A DNA stretch of 64,000 nucleotides from contig JALMQS010000844.1 in assembly GCA_024734495.1 (NCBI GenBank), positions 835,932 through 899,931 of the forward strand. The letters are read 5' to 3'. This stretch comes from Forficula auricularia. Its lineage: Eukaryota > Arthropoda > Insecta > Dermaptera > Forficulidae. Below, in pieces: positions 55,720 through 64,000 of the stretch (position 1 is its first letter; each line of letters begins with the position of its first letter). A model generated the notes under the pieces. That model had not been told where the DNA came from and ran no database searches. It saw nothing but the letters and a program-made list of their open reading frames with translations. Both the position numbers and the translations under genes were made by a program.

Positions 55720-55836
55720 TCATGGTGAACAATGGAAAACATTTCGAACTAAAGTACAGAAGCCAATTTTACAACCGCAAATTGTACGAAAATATATACA
55801 ACCAATTGAACAAGTGACAGAAGAATTTATTGACAA
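55720..55836 (+). CDS. Cyp301a1: Cytochrome P450 CYP301A1-like, exon 3
   Basis: Completes codon 160 (Val), encodes residues 161-198 and gives two bases of codon 199. HGEQWKTFRTKVQKPILQ contains the helix C WxxxR motif (W165, R169), whose Arg contacts a heme propionate in P450s. RKYIQPIEQVTEEFID follows, helix D. Acceptor TTGTTGCAG|T; donor GACAA|GTAAGC. The phase matches exon 2 exactly, giving the conserved GVHGE junction. Confidence 0.93.
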
Positions 55837-57206
55837 GTAAGCCAATAAAGATTTCAATAAAAAAAAGGCAAAAGCCGATAGTAATTAAAATTTTTACAAA
55901 AAATAAAGAGAAATGATGGTCAAATATAATAAATCTGAACTGTTGAGGATTATTTTTATTATGTCACAAAGATTGTTTAATCCCTTCGGGAATTGAACCC
56001 GAATGCTAAGAAATATGTGATCCGGGAACTTTGAAAATTTTCAAAAATCGAAACCCTGACAATATTTTAATCAAAATATATGTATAATTAGGTTGTAATG
56101 TTAAAATTTAGAATTAGGTGATCGCGAAATTTTTTAATGATGAAAGTCGAATCTTTGAGTGGAAAAATTTTACCCACTATATATCAGTTGATGCCCTTGG
56201 GGGCTTTGTTCAATCTTAAAAAAAAAATTGTATTTACTTTTTTGAAGTAAATGGAGTCAAATAGATATATAAAATAAATAAATAGCATATATCAGATGGG
56301 TTACACCTTGGTGTGGAGCCGCAAGTACCCGGTTTGCATTTTTTGCTTTCGGGTTCAATTTCCGGGGAGAATCATAATAAAAATATGTAAAATCGAGTTG
56401 CAGGAATGGATTCTGGTTCACCAAAAAAATAAGCTTGGAAACAATTGGAATTGAGGCCTTGACAATGGTCTTCTAGTAGACCGAAAACGAACAGCCATGG
56501 TGGTCGGCCAATAATAAATATTTCCGCATAAAGATAGAATTGAATTTAATTTTATTTATTTTCTTAGAAATACGGACTGGTAAGCGAAATAAGTAGGCTA
56601 CAATGAAAGGAAGTCTATAAATTATTTAAATTTTATTCAATTTTCGACGTTTTGGAGGCTTTTTCTCTCCTAGCTATTCAATACCCTGAAGTAGGAGAGA
56701 AAAAGTCTCCGAAACGTTGGAAATTGAATAAAATTTAAATAATTTATGGACTTCCTTTCATTATAACCTACTTATAGAATTGAATCTTTTTTATTTATAA
56801 AAAGCCTATAATATTGGCTTACTTTGGCAAGCAAACTCTCTTAAAATCCCTGTATACTATTTAATAAAAATAAACTTTAACACCTCGGATTTACCTAGTA
56901 GATGGCCATATCTCTTGATTTTGTATTTTAATTGAAAAATTAATTAATTTATTCAATATTATATTAGAATTTGTAATTATTTAATTCAATATTTGTTATT
57001 ATATTAGATTTTTGGATCTAATTATATATTTGTATTAATTTCAAAATTAATTATTATAATTTAAAATTAGATAATTGATTTTATAAGGAATTTAAAAATC
57101 TTATCAGATAGGTAATGTTTTATATAGTACAATAGAACAAAAGAATTAAAAAAAAAACTTTTTTTAAACCAAACTTTATTGAATTTTATCTTTATTGTGA
57201 TTTTAG
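55837..57206 (+). other. P450 intron 3 (1,370 bp)
   Basis: GTAAGC ... GATTTTAG. It contains a reversed tRNA-like SINE piece (GGGAATTGAACCCGAATG, about 55987), a second tRNA-like piece (TTTCGGGTTCAATTTCCG, about 56345; body to about 56525), and a ribozyme-like foldback at 56593-56772. Confidence 0.85.
56593..56772. repeat. Foldback with hammerhead-like arms in P450 intron 3
   Basis: Arms about 80 bp (GAAAGGAAGTCTATAAATTA and its inverse). The right arm on the + strand has CCTGAAGT-A-GGAGA, loop, TCTCC-GAAACGTTGG (56684-56720). The left arm on the - strand has GGAGAG...CTCC-AAAACGTCG. CTGAAGT deviates from CTGANGA. Confidence 0.7.
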
Positions 57207-57283
57207 AATGTGGTCCATGAGAGATGTAAAAGAAGAAATGCCGGAAGATTTTGATAATGAAATTCATAAATGGTCCCTAGAAT
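57207..57283 (+). CDS. Cyp301a1: Cytochrome P450 CYP301A1-like, exon 4 (short)
   Basis: A 77-base exon that completes codon 199 (Lys), encodes residues 200-224 and gives one base of codon 225. The peptide is MWSMRDVKEEMPEDFDNEIH then KWSLE: the helix D-E region, with the EIHKWSLEC run strongly kept in mitochondrial P450s. Acceptor TTGTGATTTTAG|A; donor GAAT|GTAAGT. Too short to stand out as an ORF; found by matching phase between exons 3 and 5. The - strand ORF over it is a by-product. Confidence 0.93.
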
Positions 57284-57426
57284 GTAAGTATAAATATCCA
57301 GGACCTTCCATAAATTAGATTACACTAATTTCAATATTTTTAGACCTAATTACTTATTGAAATTTCAAGGTAGGTTTCACAATATAAAACAAACATTTGT
57401 TTTGAGTTCTTATCTATATATATATA

Positions 57427-59014
57427 CGAGCCACGTCCCATCTCAATTGGCCCACCAATATTTTTTCTTTTTAAATAAAATTATGCTAATTCACGGTAAA
57501 TTTAATTAAAATATTTATTTTTATTATCATTTCGAACATTTTAAACAATTTAAAACATTTTATTGTAACATTTAACTTAAAATTATTGTTTAATTGTTAA
57601 AAACATCCAAAACCTTTACCACTGTGTGACATCGCCTTTATTTTTAATTAGGGCTTGAATTCTTTTGGGCAACGTACTTATTAAGTTTTGACACTCATCT
57701 TGAGTGAAAGTATCCCAAATATTTTGAAGTTTGTATTTTAATTCGACTACGTTTCTAGCTGGTTGTATTCGTAATAGCTTTTTCATTGTGTGCCAAACAG
57801 TTTCTATTGGTGACAAGTCGGGACTGTTTGCCACCCACTCCAAAAGTGGAACATTATGATCAGAAAGCCATTTTAAAGATTTTCTTGATGTATGGCAGAC
57901 CGCCCCCGTCTTGATGGAACACAAAATTATTATTATTCTGCAATGCATCTGCTATTGTTGGAAGTAACGATTTTTTTAAAATCTCTAAATATTTATTGGT
58001 GTTTACAATTCCATCAATGAAGTGAAGTTTTCCAACACCTCTAGCAGACATTGAACCCCATACCATAACTGAAGAAGGAAATTTTACTTTCTTTTTTAAA
58101 CAATCTGAATTGAAAGCTTCATTTTTCTGGCGAATAACTCTGCTTCGATTGTCCCCAACACAAACTTCAAAACGAAACTCATCATTTCAATGGACACTAT
58201 TCTATTCATCACTCGTCTAATTAATGTGAATTTTAACCCATTTAAGCCGGTTTTTCTTTTGTTTTAATGTCAAGAGTGGCTTTTTTTCGTCTAAAAAAAT
58301 TAGTAAAATTACAAAAAAAAAAATTTGGAATAAGTTGCAATAAAATTACCTTGTAAGTTTTAAAACCTAACTTAAGGGCTTCTCTATGGCACGTGGATCT
58401 TGAAACACTTCGCCCCACAGCATCGCTCCAAAGAACAGATAATTCACCATAGTTCGAACGCCTGTTTTTTCTAATAATCTTCTTCAATGCCCGTCTTCAG
58501 TATCTGATATTTTGGATTTCGACGCATACCGAGGTTTTGTACCTATTGCACCCATTGTTTTATAAACTCGAATAATATTTCTGACACTAAACTTTGATAA
58601 ATTAACTAGATCGCCAATTTCCGCGTTTGATTTTCCATTTTTAAATAAATCGATAATAATTGAGCAAATTTTTTCATCAACAACCTTTCCGGGAGTCATT
58701 TACTAATAATAAACAAAACAAGCTTTCTTTTGTTGGAAAAAGTCAAAGCCTAATTGATTATTGCACATATTCAAAGATTCTTAAAAAAAAAAAATTCGTG
58801 AAAATCAAAGAACTATTTTTTATATAAAAATATGTTTTTAACAATTAAAAAATAATTTTAAGTTAAATATTACAATAAAATGTTTTAAATTGTTTAAAAT
58901 TTTGTTCCAAATGATAATAAAAATAAATATTTAAATTAAATTTACTGTGAATTAGCATAATTTTATTTAAAATGATAAAATATTGGTGGGCCAATTGAGA
59001 TGGGACAGGGCTCG
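57427..59014 (-). mobile_element. Tc1-like transposon, 1.59 kb
   Basis: Long TIRs (about 180-200 bp) start CGAGCCACGTCCCATCTCAA at the left and are inverted at the right (TTGAGATGGGACAGGGCTCG), each next to TA. The host sequence on both sides is ATATATA-rich. The TIRs have diverged slightly (CCACG against CCCTG), so this copy is not new. Confidence 0.85.
57616..58699 (-). pseudogene. Tc1-family transposase, DD34E, decayed
   Basis: From MTPGKVVDEKICSIIIDLFK (58699) it runs through an N-terminal HTH, a second HTH, then the catalytic core to DVTQW and a stop at 57616. The second Asp is in FHQDG and the Glu in SPDLSPIE, with 34 residues between: DD34E. The first Asp is in the NDEFRFE segment. 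Breaks: a frameshift near 58484-58490; a GTAATT...TTTTTTTAG stretch after FKTYK that may be an 80-bp intron or an insertion, with another frame change; three stops at 58217-58219, 58202-58204 and 58187-58189; and an extra base in a G run near 57901-57906. Not functional. Confidence 0.88.
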
Positions 59015-59109
59015 TATATATTTCGAGTTTTGAGCCCATCATTTTCTATGTTAACTCCTGATGGGTATTTTAACTAATAACAACAAAAATTTTTGAATAA
59101 TAACTTTTC

Positions 59110-60725
59110 ATAATTCTATATTTGAGACATTTTATTATAATACTATTAATATTAATTCAATTTTATTTATTTTAAGTAGATATTAAGAATAGTTTGATAA
59201 ATTATTATTTTATTTTATCAGTGCCATCTTTTTACCATATTAGATATTTAAGCTGTGAATTTCAGTTAACATAGAAAGAAAATGATGGACTCAAAACCCG
59301 AAATAGACCGAGTGAGTTTTTTATCTTGAGACAGTCTTATAACTCAAAAACTTTGAATTATATGAACAAAAGTTTCAAATAAAAGTTTGTTTATATTGAG
59401 GGGGAACTAAACTATGCTATTGTTTGTCGACCTAGAACAAGCTTTCAAGGGTATTTCAAAGTCAAGTTCTGTTTTTAAATGGACTCCTATATTTTTCTAT
59501 ACGTCTACTTAATCTACAGAAAAAACTGAACAACTTTCATAAGAACTATTTTTTAATACGACATCAAATAAACAAAATACATGAATCAATTAGATCTCAA
59601 AAAATATTCTTAATAATTATTTAACTTAATTATAAAATAATAATGATTAAATAATTAATTATAAAATAATAATCATTAAATAATTAATTATAAAATAATG
59701 ATGATTAAATAATTAATTATTAAATAAATAATTATTAAATCGAAAAGACACAACAATAAAAATAAGTGTTTATAATGATATTAAAACTTCGTTATACTAA
59801 GTTATAAGAGATTATTTTCTTCTTAATTGAACTAGTTAAAATTCTTGAGTTTAAAAAAGTTTATTTTTCGTGTCAATCCAGTAGATAGTTATATTGTATT
59901 ACTATAATACAAATGGAGCATTTTTTGTTGAAGGCAGAATTGAAATGGTCTTAATTTATGCGGTGAATGTGGATGAAGTGTTAAGGGTCTACCATTGAAA
60001 TGAATGTCGAGCGTTTTCCTTTTGAGAATATACCCTCACAAGCTTCATTTTATTGTGTTGTAAAAAAAAACAGGAAATGTAAAGGTTACGAAGAAACTGG
60101 AACAGGCCAAAATAACGAAATTGGAACTGGAATTCATCCAGAACTCTGGAATGTCTCAGAGCAGTGTCGCAAAATTATTAAATTATTAATTATTATTAAA
60201 TTATTTATTTACTAATTAAATATTTGATCATTATTGTTTGATAATTAAGTTGAATGATTGTTAAAAATAATTATTGGAATTTCTTTTAGATATAATTGAT
60301 TTAATATTTTTTATTATTTGATATATAAAAAAATAGTTCTGATAAAAGTTGTTTAGTTTTTTTTGTAGATTCAGAATATGTACAGAAACATATAGGTTTC
60401 TATATAAAAAACAGAACTTGACCTCGAAATAACTTTAAAAGCTTGTTCTAGGTCGACAAACAATAGCGTAGTTTAGTTTCCCCCTGATATAAATAAACTT
60501 TTATTTGAAATTTTTTCTCATAAAATGCACTATTTTTGAGTTATAAGACTGTCTCAAGATAAAAAAACTCACCCGTTATATCTACAATTCACATCTTAAA
60601 ATATCTAATATGGCAAAAAGATGGCACTGATAAAATAAAATAATAAATTTATCAAACTAATCTTAATATCTACTTAAAATAAATAAAATTGAATTAATAT
60701 TAATAGTATTATAATCAAATTTCTC
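59110..60725. mobile_element. Large inverted-repeat element in intron 4
   Basis: The left arm (about 59110-59520) and the right arm (about 60370-60725) share, inverted, CAGTGCCATCTTTTT, TTGTTTGTCGACCTAGAACA and CTTGAGACAGTCTTATAACT. The left arm is interrupted near 59255-59325 by AAATGATGGACTCAAAACCC-GAAATAGACC, a decayed ribozyme-family piece. 59521-60369 is the unpaired middle, including ATTAAATAATTAATTATAAA repeats. Confidence 0.7.
60000..60215 (+). other. Short ORF in the middle of the inverted-repeat element
   Basis: MNVERFPFENIPSQASFYCV ... KKNRKCKGYEETGTGQNNEI ... HPELWNVSEQ reads like real protein in composition up to about residue 60, then runs into AT-rich low complexity. It may be a fragment of the element's own former protein. 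I do not recognise a family. Confidence 0.25.
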
Positions 60726-60856
60726 AAATAGTACATATTATGAGTAAATTATTCAACAATTTGTTGCTATTCATTAAATTACCAATGGATATTCCATCTC
60801 TTTTATTTATTTATTTATTTATTTTCCATTTAATTGGTCACAGAGATTATGTACTG

Positions 60857-61051
60857 TTAGCACCCATTTACAGCCTTCCTTATTCCAGTCATGTTGCTTG
60901 AATCCCAATGAAATTGATTGGGAAGGCTTAAATGGGCTATTGAGAGTTGTTGCATTTCAATATGCGTTAGAAACGCAACGGCTATCCCCTTAACAATATA
61001 GAGCATTGCCAGAACAGGCAGAAGCTCGCCAATAATAATAAATACAAACAT
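60857..61051 (-). other. 64-codon ORF with one hydrophobic segment
   Basis: On the - strand, MFVFIIIGELLPVLAMLYIV is a plausible membrane segment, followed by KGIAVAFLTHIEMQQL and a polar tail to a stop. The DNA is less AT-rich than the intron around it and not repeated in the window. It could be a retrotransposed or element-derived fragment. I do not recognise it and cannot claim a gene. Confidence 0.2.
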
Positions 61052-61296
61052 AGTTAATGATTAATTGAGTAAATATATATACTGTGTTATGGACACAAGT
61101 CATATATGTTACGCTCAGCGAGAAAAGCTCTTTTACATATATTTATATTTAATATATGCTTATTTGCATCAAGCGGAGTGCAAATTTATTAATTTCCCTT
61201 TCAAAATAAATAAATAAATAAAATGAAAAATAATAAATTGACGTTTATTTTGATATTTTATTTTATTTGATTTTTTTATTCCAGGGACTATGATTA

Positions 61297-62517
61297 GTCC
61301 AGGCAAATTACGATGTTAACAGGAAATAATTCCCGGTAAATATTTCATTGCTGGAATACCTTTATTGGTACTCCAATATTACTACCCTAAATTTTTCCCC
61401 CAAATCAGTTTTGTGGAAATTTTTCTAAGCGCCTCAAAATGAGAAAATTTCGGAGTTTTTTCAGTTTTTCTTGAATAACTTTGAAACCACTTATCAAATC
61501 AAAAATATATTCATTAGATAAATTAAAGCTCTTTAAATTACGCGTAGAATGATATCAATTTCATACATTTAGGTTAAGTAGAACTGGTACAAGCGCCTGC
61601 CAAAAACAGCCCTCGGGATCACTTTTGACTATCCCTAAAACTCGTACTTTTTTCTATTTTGACCATGAAGAAGCACGTTTTAAACAAAGACGACCCTATA
61701 TATCTTTAAACTAGATTAAATTTTCTACAATGTAAGCAAAGTTTCATTTTAATTGGATAATGGTAACGCGTGCCGCAATGAGGTTGAAATTTGCAGTTTT
61801 TTTTTGCAAAAAATCGCAGTTTTTCTTTCATAAAATGAAAACCACTCATCCTAGAAATTTGATTCTTATCTCATTCTCTAGTAAATTTTGTTGACTTGAA
61901 TGTTTATTCGGACCACTTTTTTGATAAAAATCTTAGATTTATAGATATCTAGCATTTTCTATGACAGGAAATTTTCCATTGTTTCAAAAAATCGCAGTTT
62001 TTCCTTCATAAAATGAAAACCACTCATCCTAGAAACTTGATTTCTATCTCAATCTCTAGGAAGTTTTATTTACTTTAACGTTTACTTGGTCGAATTATTT
62101 GATAAAACTCTTAGATTTATAGATAGCCTACATTTTCCGGACAAGAGGATGATCAGAATCCTCAAAAGAGTCATGGAAAATGCAAGATATCTATAAATCT
62201 AAGAGTTTTATCAAATAAGTCTACTGAACCTAAATAAATGAAATTTTTATCATTTTAACACGTAATTTAAAGAGCTTTAATTTATCTAATGAATATCTTT
62301 TTGATTTGATAAGTGGTTTCAAAGTTATTCAAGAAAAACTGAAAAAAAACTCTGAAATTTTCTCAATTTGAGGCGCATAGAAAAATTTCCACAAAACCGA
62401 TTTGGGGAAAAACTTAGGGTAGTAATATTTGAGTACCAATAAATGTATTCCAGCAATAAAATCTTTTCCGGGAATTATTTCCTGTTTATCTCATTTTTTC
62501 ACTTAATTTGCCTGGAC
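61297..62517. mobile_element. 1.2-kb TIR element with internal direct repeats
   Basis: Ends GTCCAGGCAAATTA and, inverted, TAATTTGCCTGGAC, next to TA. The TIRs run about 290 bp (GGAAATAATTCCCGG; TTTGAAACCACTTATCAAAT). The middle has two direct units of about 180 bp beginning AAAATCGCAGTTTTTC (about 61812 and 61989). No transposase; probably a TA-target, non-autonomous element. Confidence 0.8.
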
Positions 62518-62902
62518 TAGATAGATAATGACTGTTTTTTTTTGTTTTTTTATTTAATTAACTACATAATTAGTTCAATTTCATAATTTTAATATATAAT
62601 AATATTTGTATTAAAATATTAGCGAGTTTTAAAATAAATAAATATTATACTCTAATTAAAATAAATAATCAAAATTTTATACAAAAACACCAGTATATTT
62701 ATTTATGTTTTTATTTATTATAACAACGGCTTAAAATATCAACAAAAATCATTCAAAAATTGAAGGAAAAAGTAAACTTTTCAAGACCCCGTAACGTTGT
62801 TTACGATTTTGGTAGTTTGTTAATTTTAAACGTCATTTTCTTATTCCAATATTTTTATTATATAAAACACCAACTGTACTTATTGTCACCTGTTCTCTAG
62901 GA

Positions 62903-63265
62903 CAGTGGTTCTTAACTTATGAGTCGCGACCCAAAAATGGGCCGCGCAGTGTCATTAAAAAATATTTTACTAACATTTATTTTCAATAAGTTTAAAAATA
63001 TATTTTAATTTATTTAATACTAATATAAGTAAAAATATAAAAAAAACACGTGCTTTTTCATTAAATTTTCCTTGGATCTAAAAGTAGGTACCTATGTTTA
63101 TCTTAATTGGTAAAAGTGACTTAAAAAAAGGTAATCATTGTAAAATTGAAGAAAATTGTTTAATGATCTAAAAATAAGGTATGAAAAAAATTTGTTTTTT
63201 TGGGTCGCAACATGAACATATTTCTCAAATTTGAGCTGCGACTTAAAAAAGATTCAGAATCACTG
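62903..63265. mobile_element. hAT MITE in intron 4, 8-bp target duplication
   Basis: Starts CAGTGGTTCTTAAC and ends GATTCAGAATCACTG. CTCTAGGA is repeated exactly at 62895-62902 and 63266-63273. Subterminal GTCGCGACCC and GGGTCGCAAC are inverted. 363 bp, no transposase. Its intact duplication suggests it is younger than the Tc1-like element in the same intron. Confidence 0.9.
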
Positions 63266-63487
63266 CTCTAGGATAAAAAGAAAGCAATTTTTAAAAAATC
63301 TATCAAGATATTTAATTTTCTCTTTATGAAAAAGTTTATACTTTTATCATAACAATGGCTTAAACTTTCAATAAACTCCTTACTTTCTCTGCAATTGCTA
63401 ATTTTTAATTTGTGTTTTTTGTACTCAAACACTCTATTTATTCTTCACAAGTGAATTAGGCCCTAATTGTGTTGTTAATTTTTTCAG

Positions 63488-63683
63488 GTATTGGCCGAGT
63501 GGCTTTGGATGTTCGATTAGGCTGCCTGTCTCCCGAGGCTAGTACAGAACCTCAACAAATTATTGACGCAGCGAAATTCGCACTTCGAAACGTCGCTATT
63601 ATGGAACTGAAATTTCCCTTCTGGCGTTATATTCCTACTCCGTTGTGGACTCGCTACGTCAACAACATGGATTTCTTTAGAGA
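63488..63683 (+). CDS. Cyp301a1: Cytochrome P450 CYP301A1-like, exon 5
   Basis: Completes codon 225 (Cys), encodes residues 226-289 and leaves two bases for the next exon. It runs IGRVALDVRLGCLSPEAS, then EPQQIIDAAKFALRNVAIME, LKFPFWRYIPTPLWTRY and VNNMDFF, i.e. helix E to the F-G region. Acceptor TTTTTTCAG|GT; donor AGAGA|GTGAGT. The remaining half of the protein, with the I-helix oxygen-binding motif, ExxR and the Cys heme ligand, is to the right of the window. Confidence 0.95.
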
Positions 63684-64000
63684 GTGAGTCTCAGACTCCC
63701 TACTTAACCTACTAGATCAGTGATGGTGAACCTGAAGGCATGTTCAGTGTTCACTCACGGAAAAGTACAATAACAAAACAGTTCAACGAACTGCATTGAT
63801 AATATTGTATACCTAATAATAAAAAATCAGATTTACTTTTTAGAAAGTGAGAATATTAATCTTATTCTATATGAAATTAGCAATTCTTGTAGGTATATAA
63901 GTACCGAGCAGACCAAGCTTTTCTCGGTAATTTTTTACTTTAATTATAAGCGATATATTAATATTATTTTTAATATTAAATTCAGGTAAAATGGACGATT
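63684..64000 (+). other. P450 intron 5, partial
   Basis: Starts GTGAGT. CAGTGATGGTGAACCTGAAG at 63718 looks like a hAT left end without a partner in the window. 63900-64000 is a diverged Helitron-type piece (TACCGAGCAGACC ... TCTCGGTAA, then AAGCGATATATTAATATTAT). Confidence 0.7.

Larger units (their letters stand above)
57284..63487 (+). other. P450 intron 4 (6,204 bp), element-rich
   Basis: GTAAGT ... TTTTTTCAG. Order: Tc1-like transposon (57427-59014) inserted in a ribozyme-type foldback flank (TTTTGAGCCCATCATTTTCT near 59026, its inverse near 59280), a large inverted repeat (59110-60725), a conserved-looking short segment (60857-61051), a TIR element (61297-62517) and a hAT MITE (62903-63265). 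The rest is AT-rich. Confidence 0.85.

Noticed and set aside
57067..57267. 66-codon - strand ORF
   Set aside because: Shadow over P450 exon 4, which is on the + strand with correct phase and splice sites.
58187..58219. Alternative genetic code (stops read as Trp)
   Set aside because: TAG and TGA both occur at Trp positions only in this decayed transposon, which also has frameshifts; P450 exons use no such codons.

Overview
The window reads as nuclear DNA of an insect. It is very AT-rich, has almost no open coding sequence, is packed with short mobile elements, and ends in part of one host gene. That gene is a mitochondrial-type cytochrome P450 that looks like CYP301A1. Five exons on the + strand (52092-63683) join in one frame through canonical GT-AG introns and give about 289 residues: the N-terminal part up to roughly the F-G region. 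The I-helix, K-helix and heme-Cys loop must lie beyond the right edge. I see no second host gene with confidence. The insect order cannot be told from what is here.

About 1-52 kb is an accessory, repeat-built region. It holds a Helitron with both ends visible (2222-2720), Helitron-like copies carrying a tRNA-like segment (28880-29546, 34356-35155, and 49457-49954 truncated), and scattered Helitron pieces. It also holds a tRNA-derived SINE with perfect 12-bp target duplications and a long poly-A (7749-7945), a 5'-truncated RTE-like LINE (46982-48357), hAT, Tc1/mariner and other TIR elements, a C-rich tandem-repeat element present in several copies, and many foldback (inverted-repeat) units.

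The most interesting theme is a set of short hammerhead-ribozyme-like motifs. Each has CTGANGA (or a close variant), one extra base, a stem-loop, then CGAAAC. They occur at about 20 places, often as head-to-head pairs inside foldbacks, and as a 256-bp tandem array (12431-14105). The best example lies in a 204-bp element (40254-40457) flanked by 14-bp target duplications. A related locus at 45975-46170 lacks the insertion. These look like small non-autonomous retroelements, possibly derived from Penelope-like elements or retrozyme-like, but no autonomous partner is in the window.

The P450 introns (1.3, 1.8, 1.4 and 6.2 kb) have absorbed an internally deleted mariner-like element (53934-54466), a decayed Tc1 transposon (57427-59014), a 1.2-kb TIR element (61297-62517), a hAT MITE (62903-63265) and ribozyme-like foldbacks. 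All exon-intron junctions remain intact.
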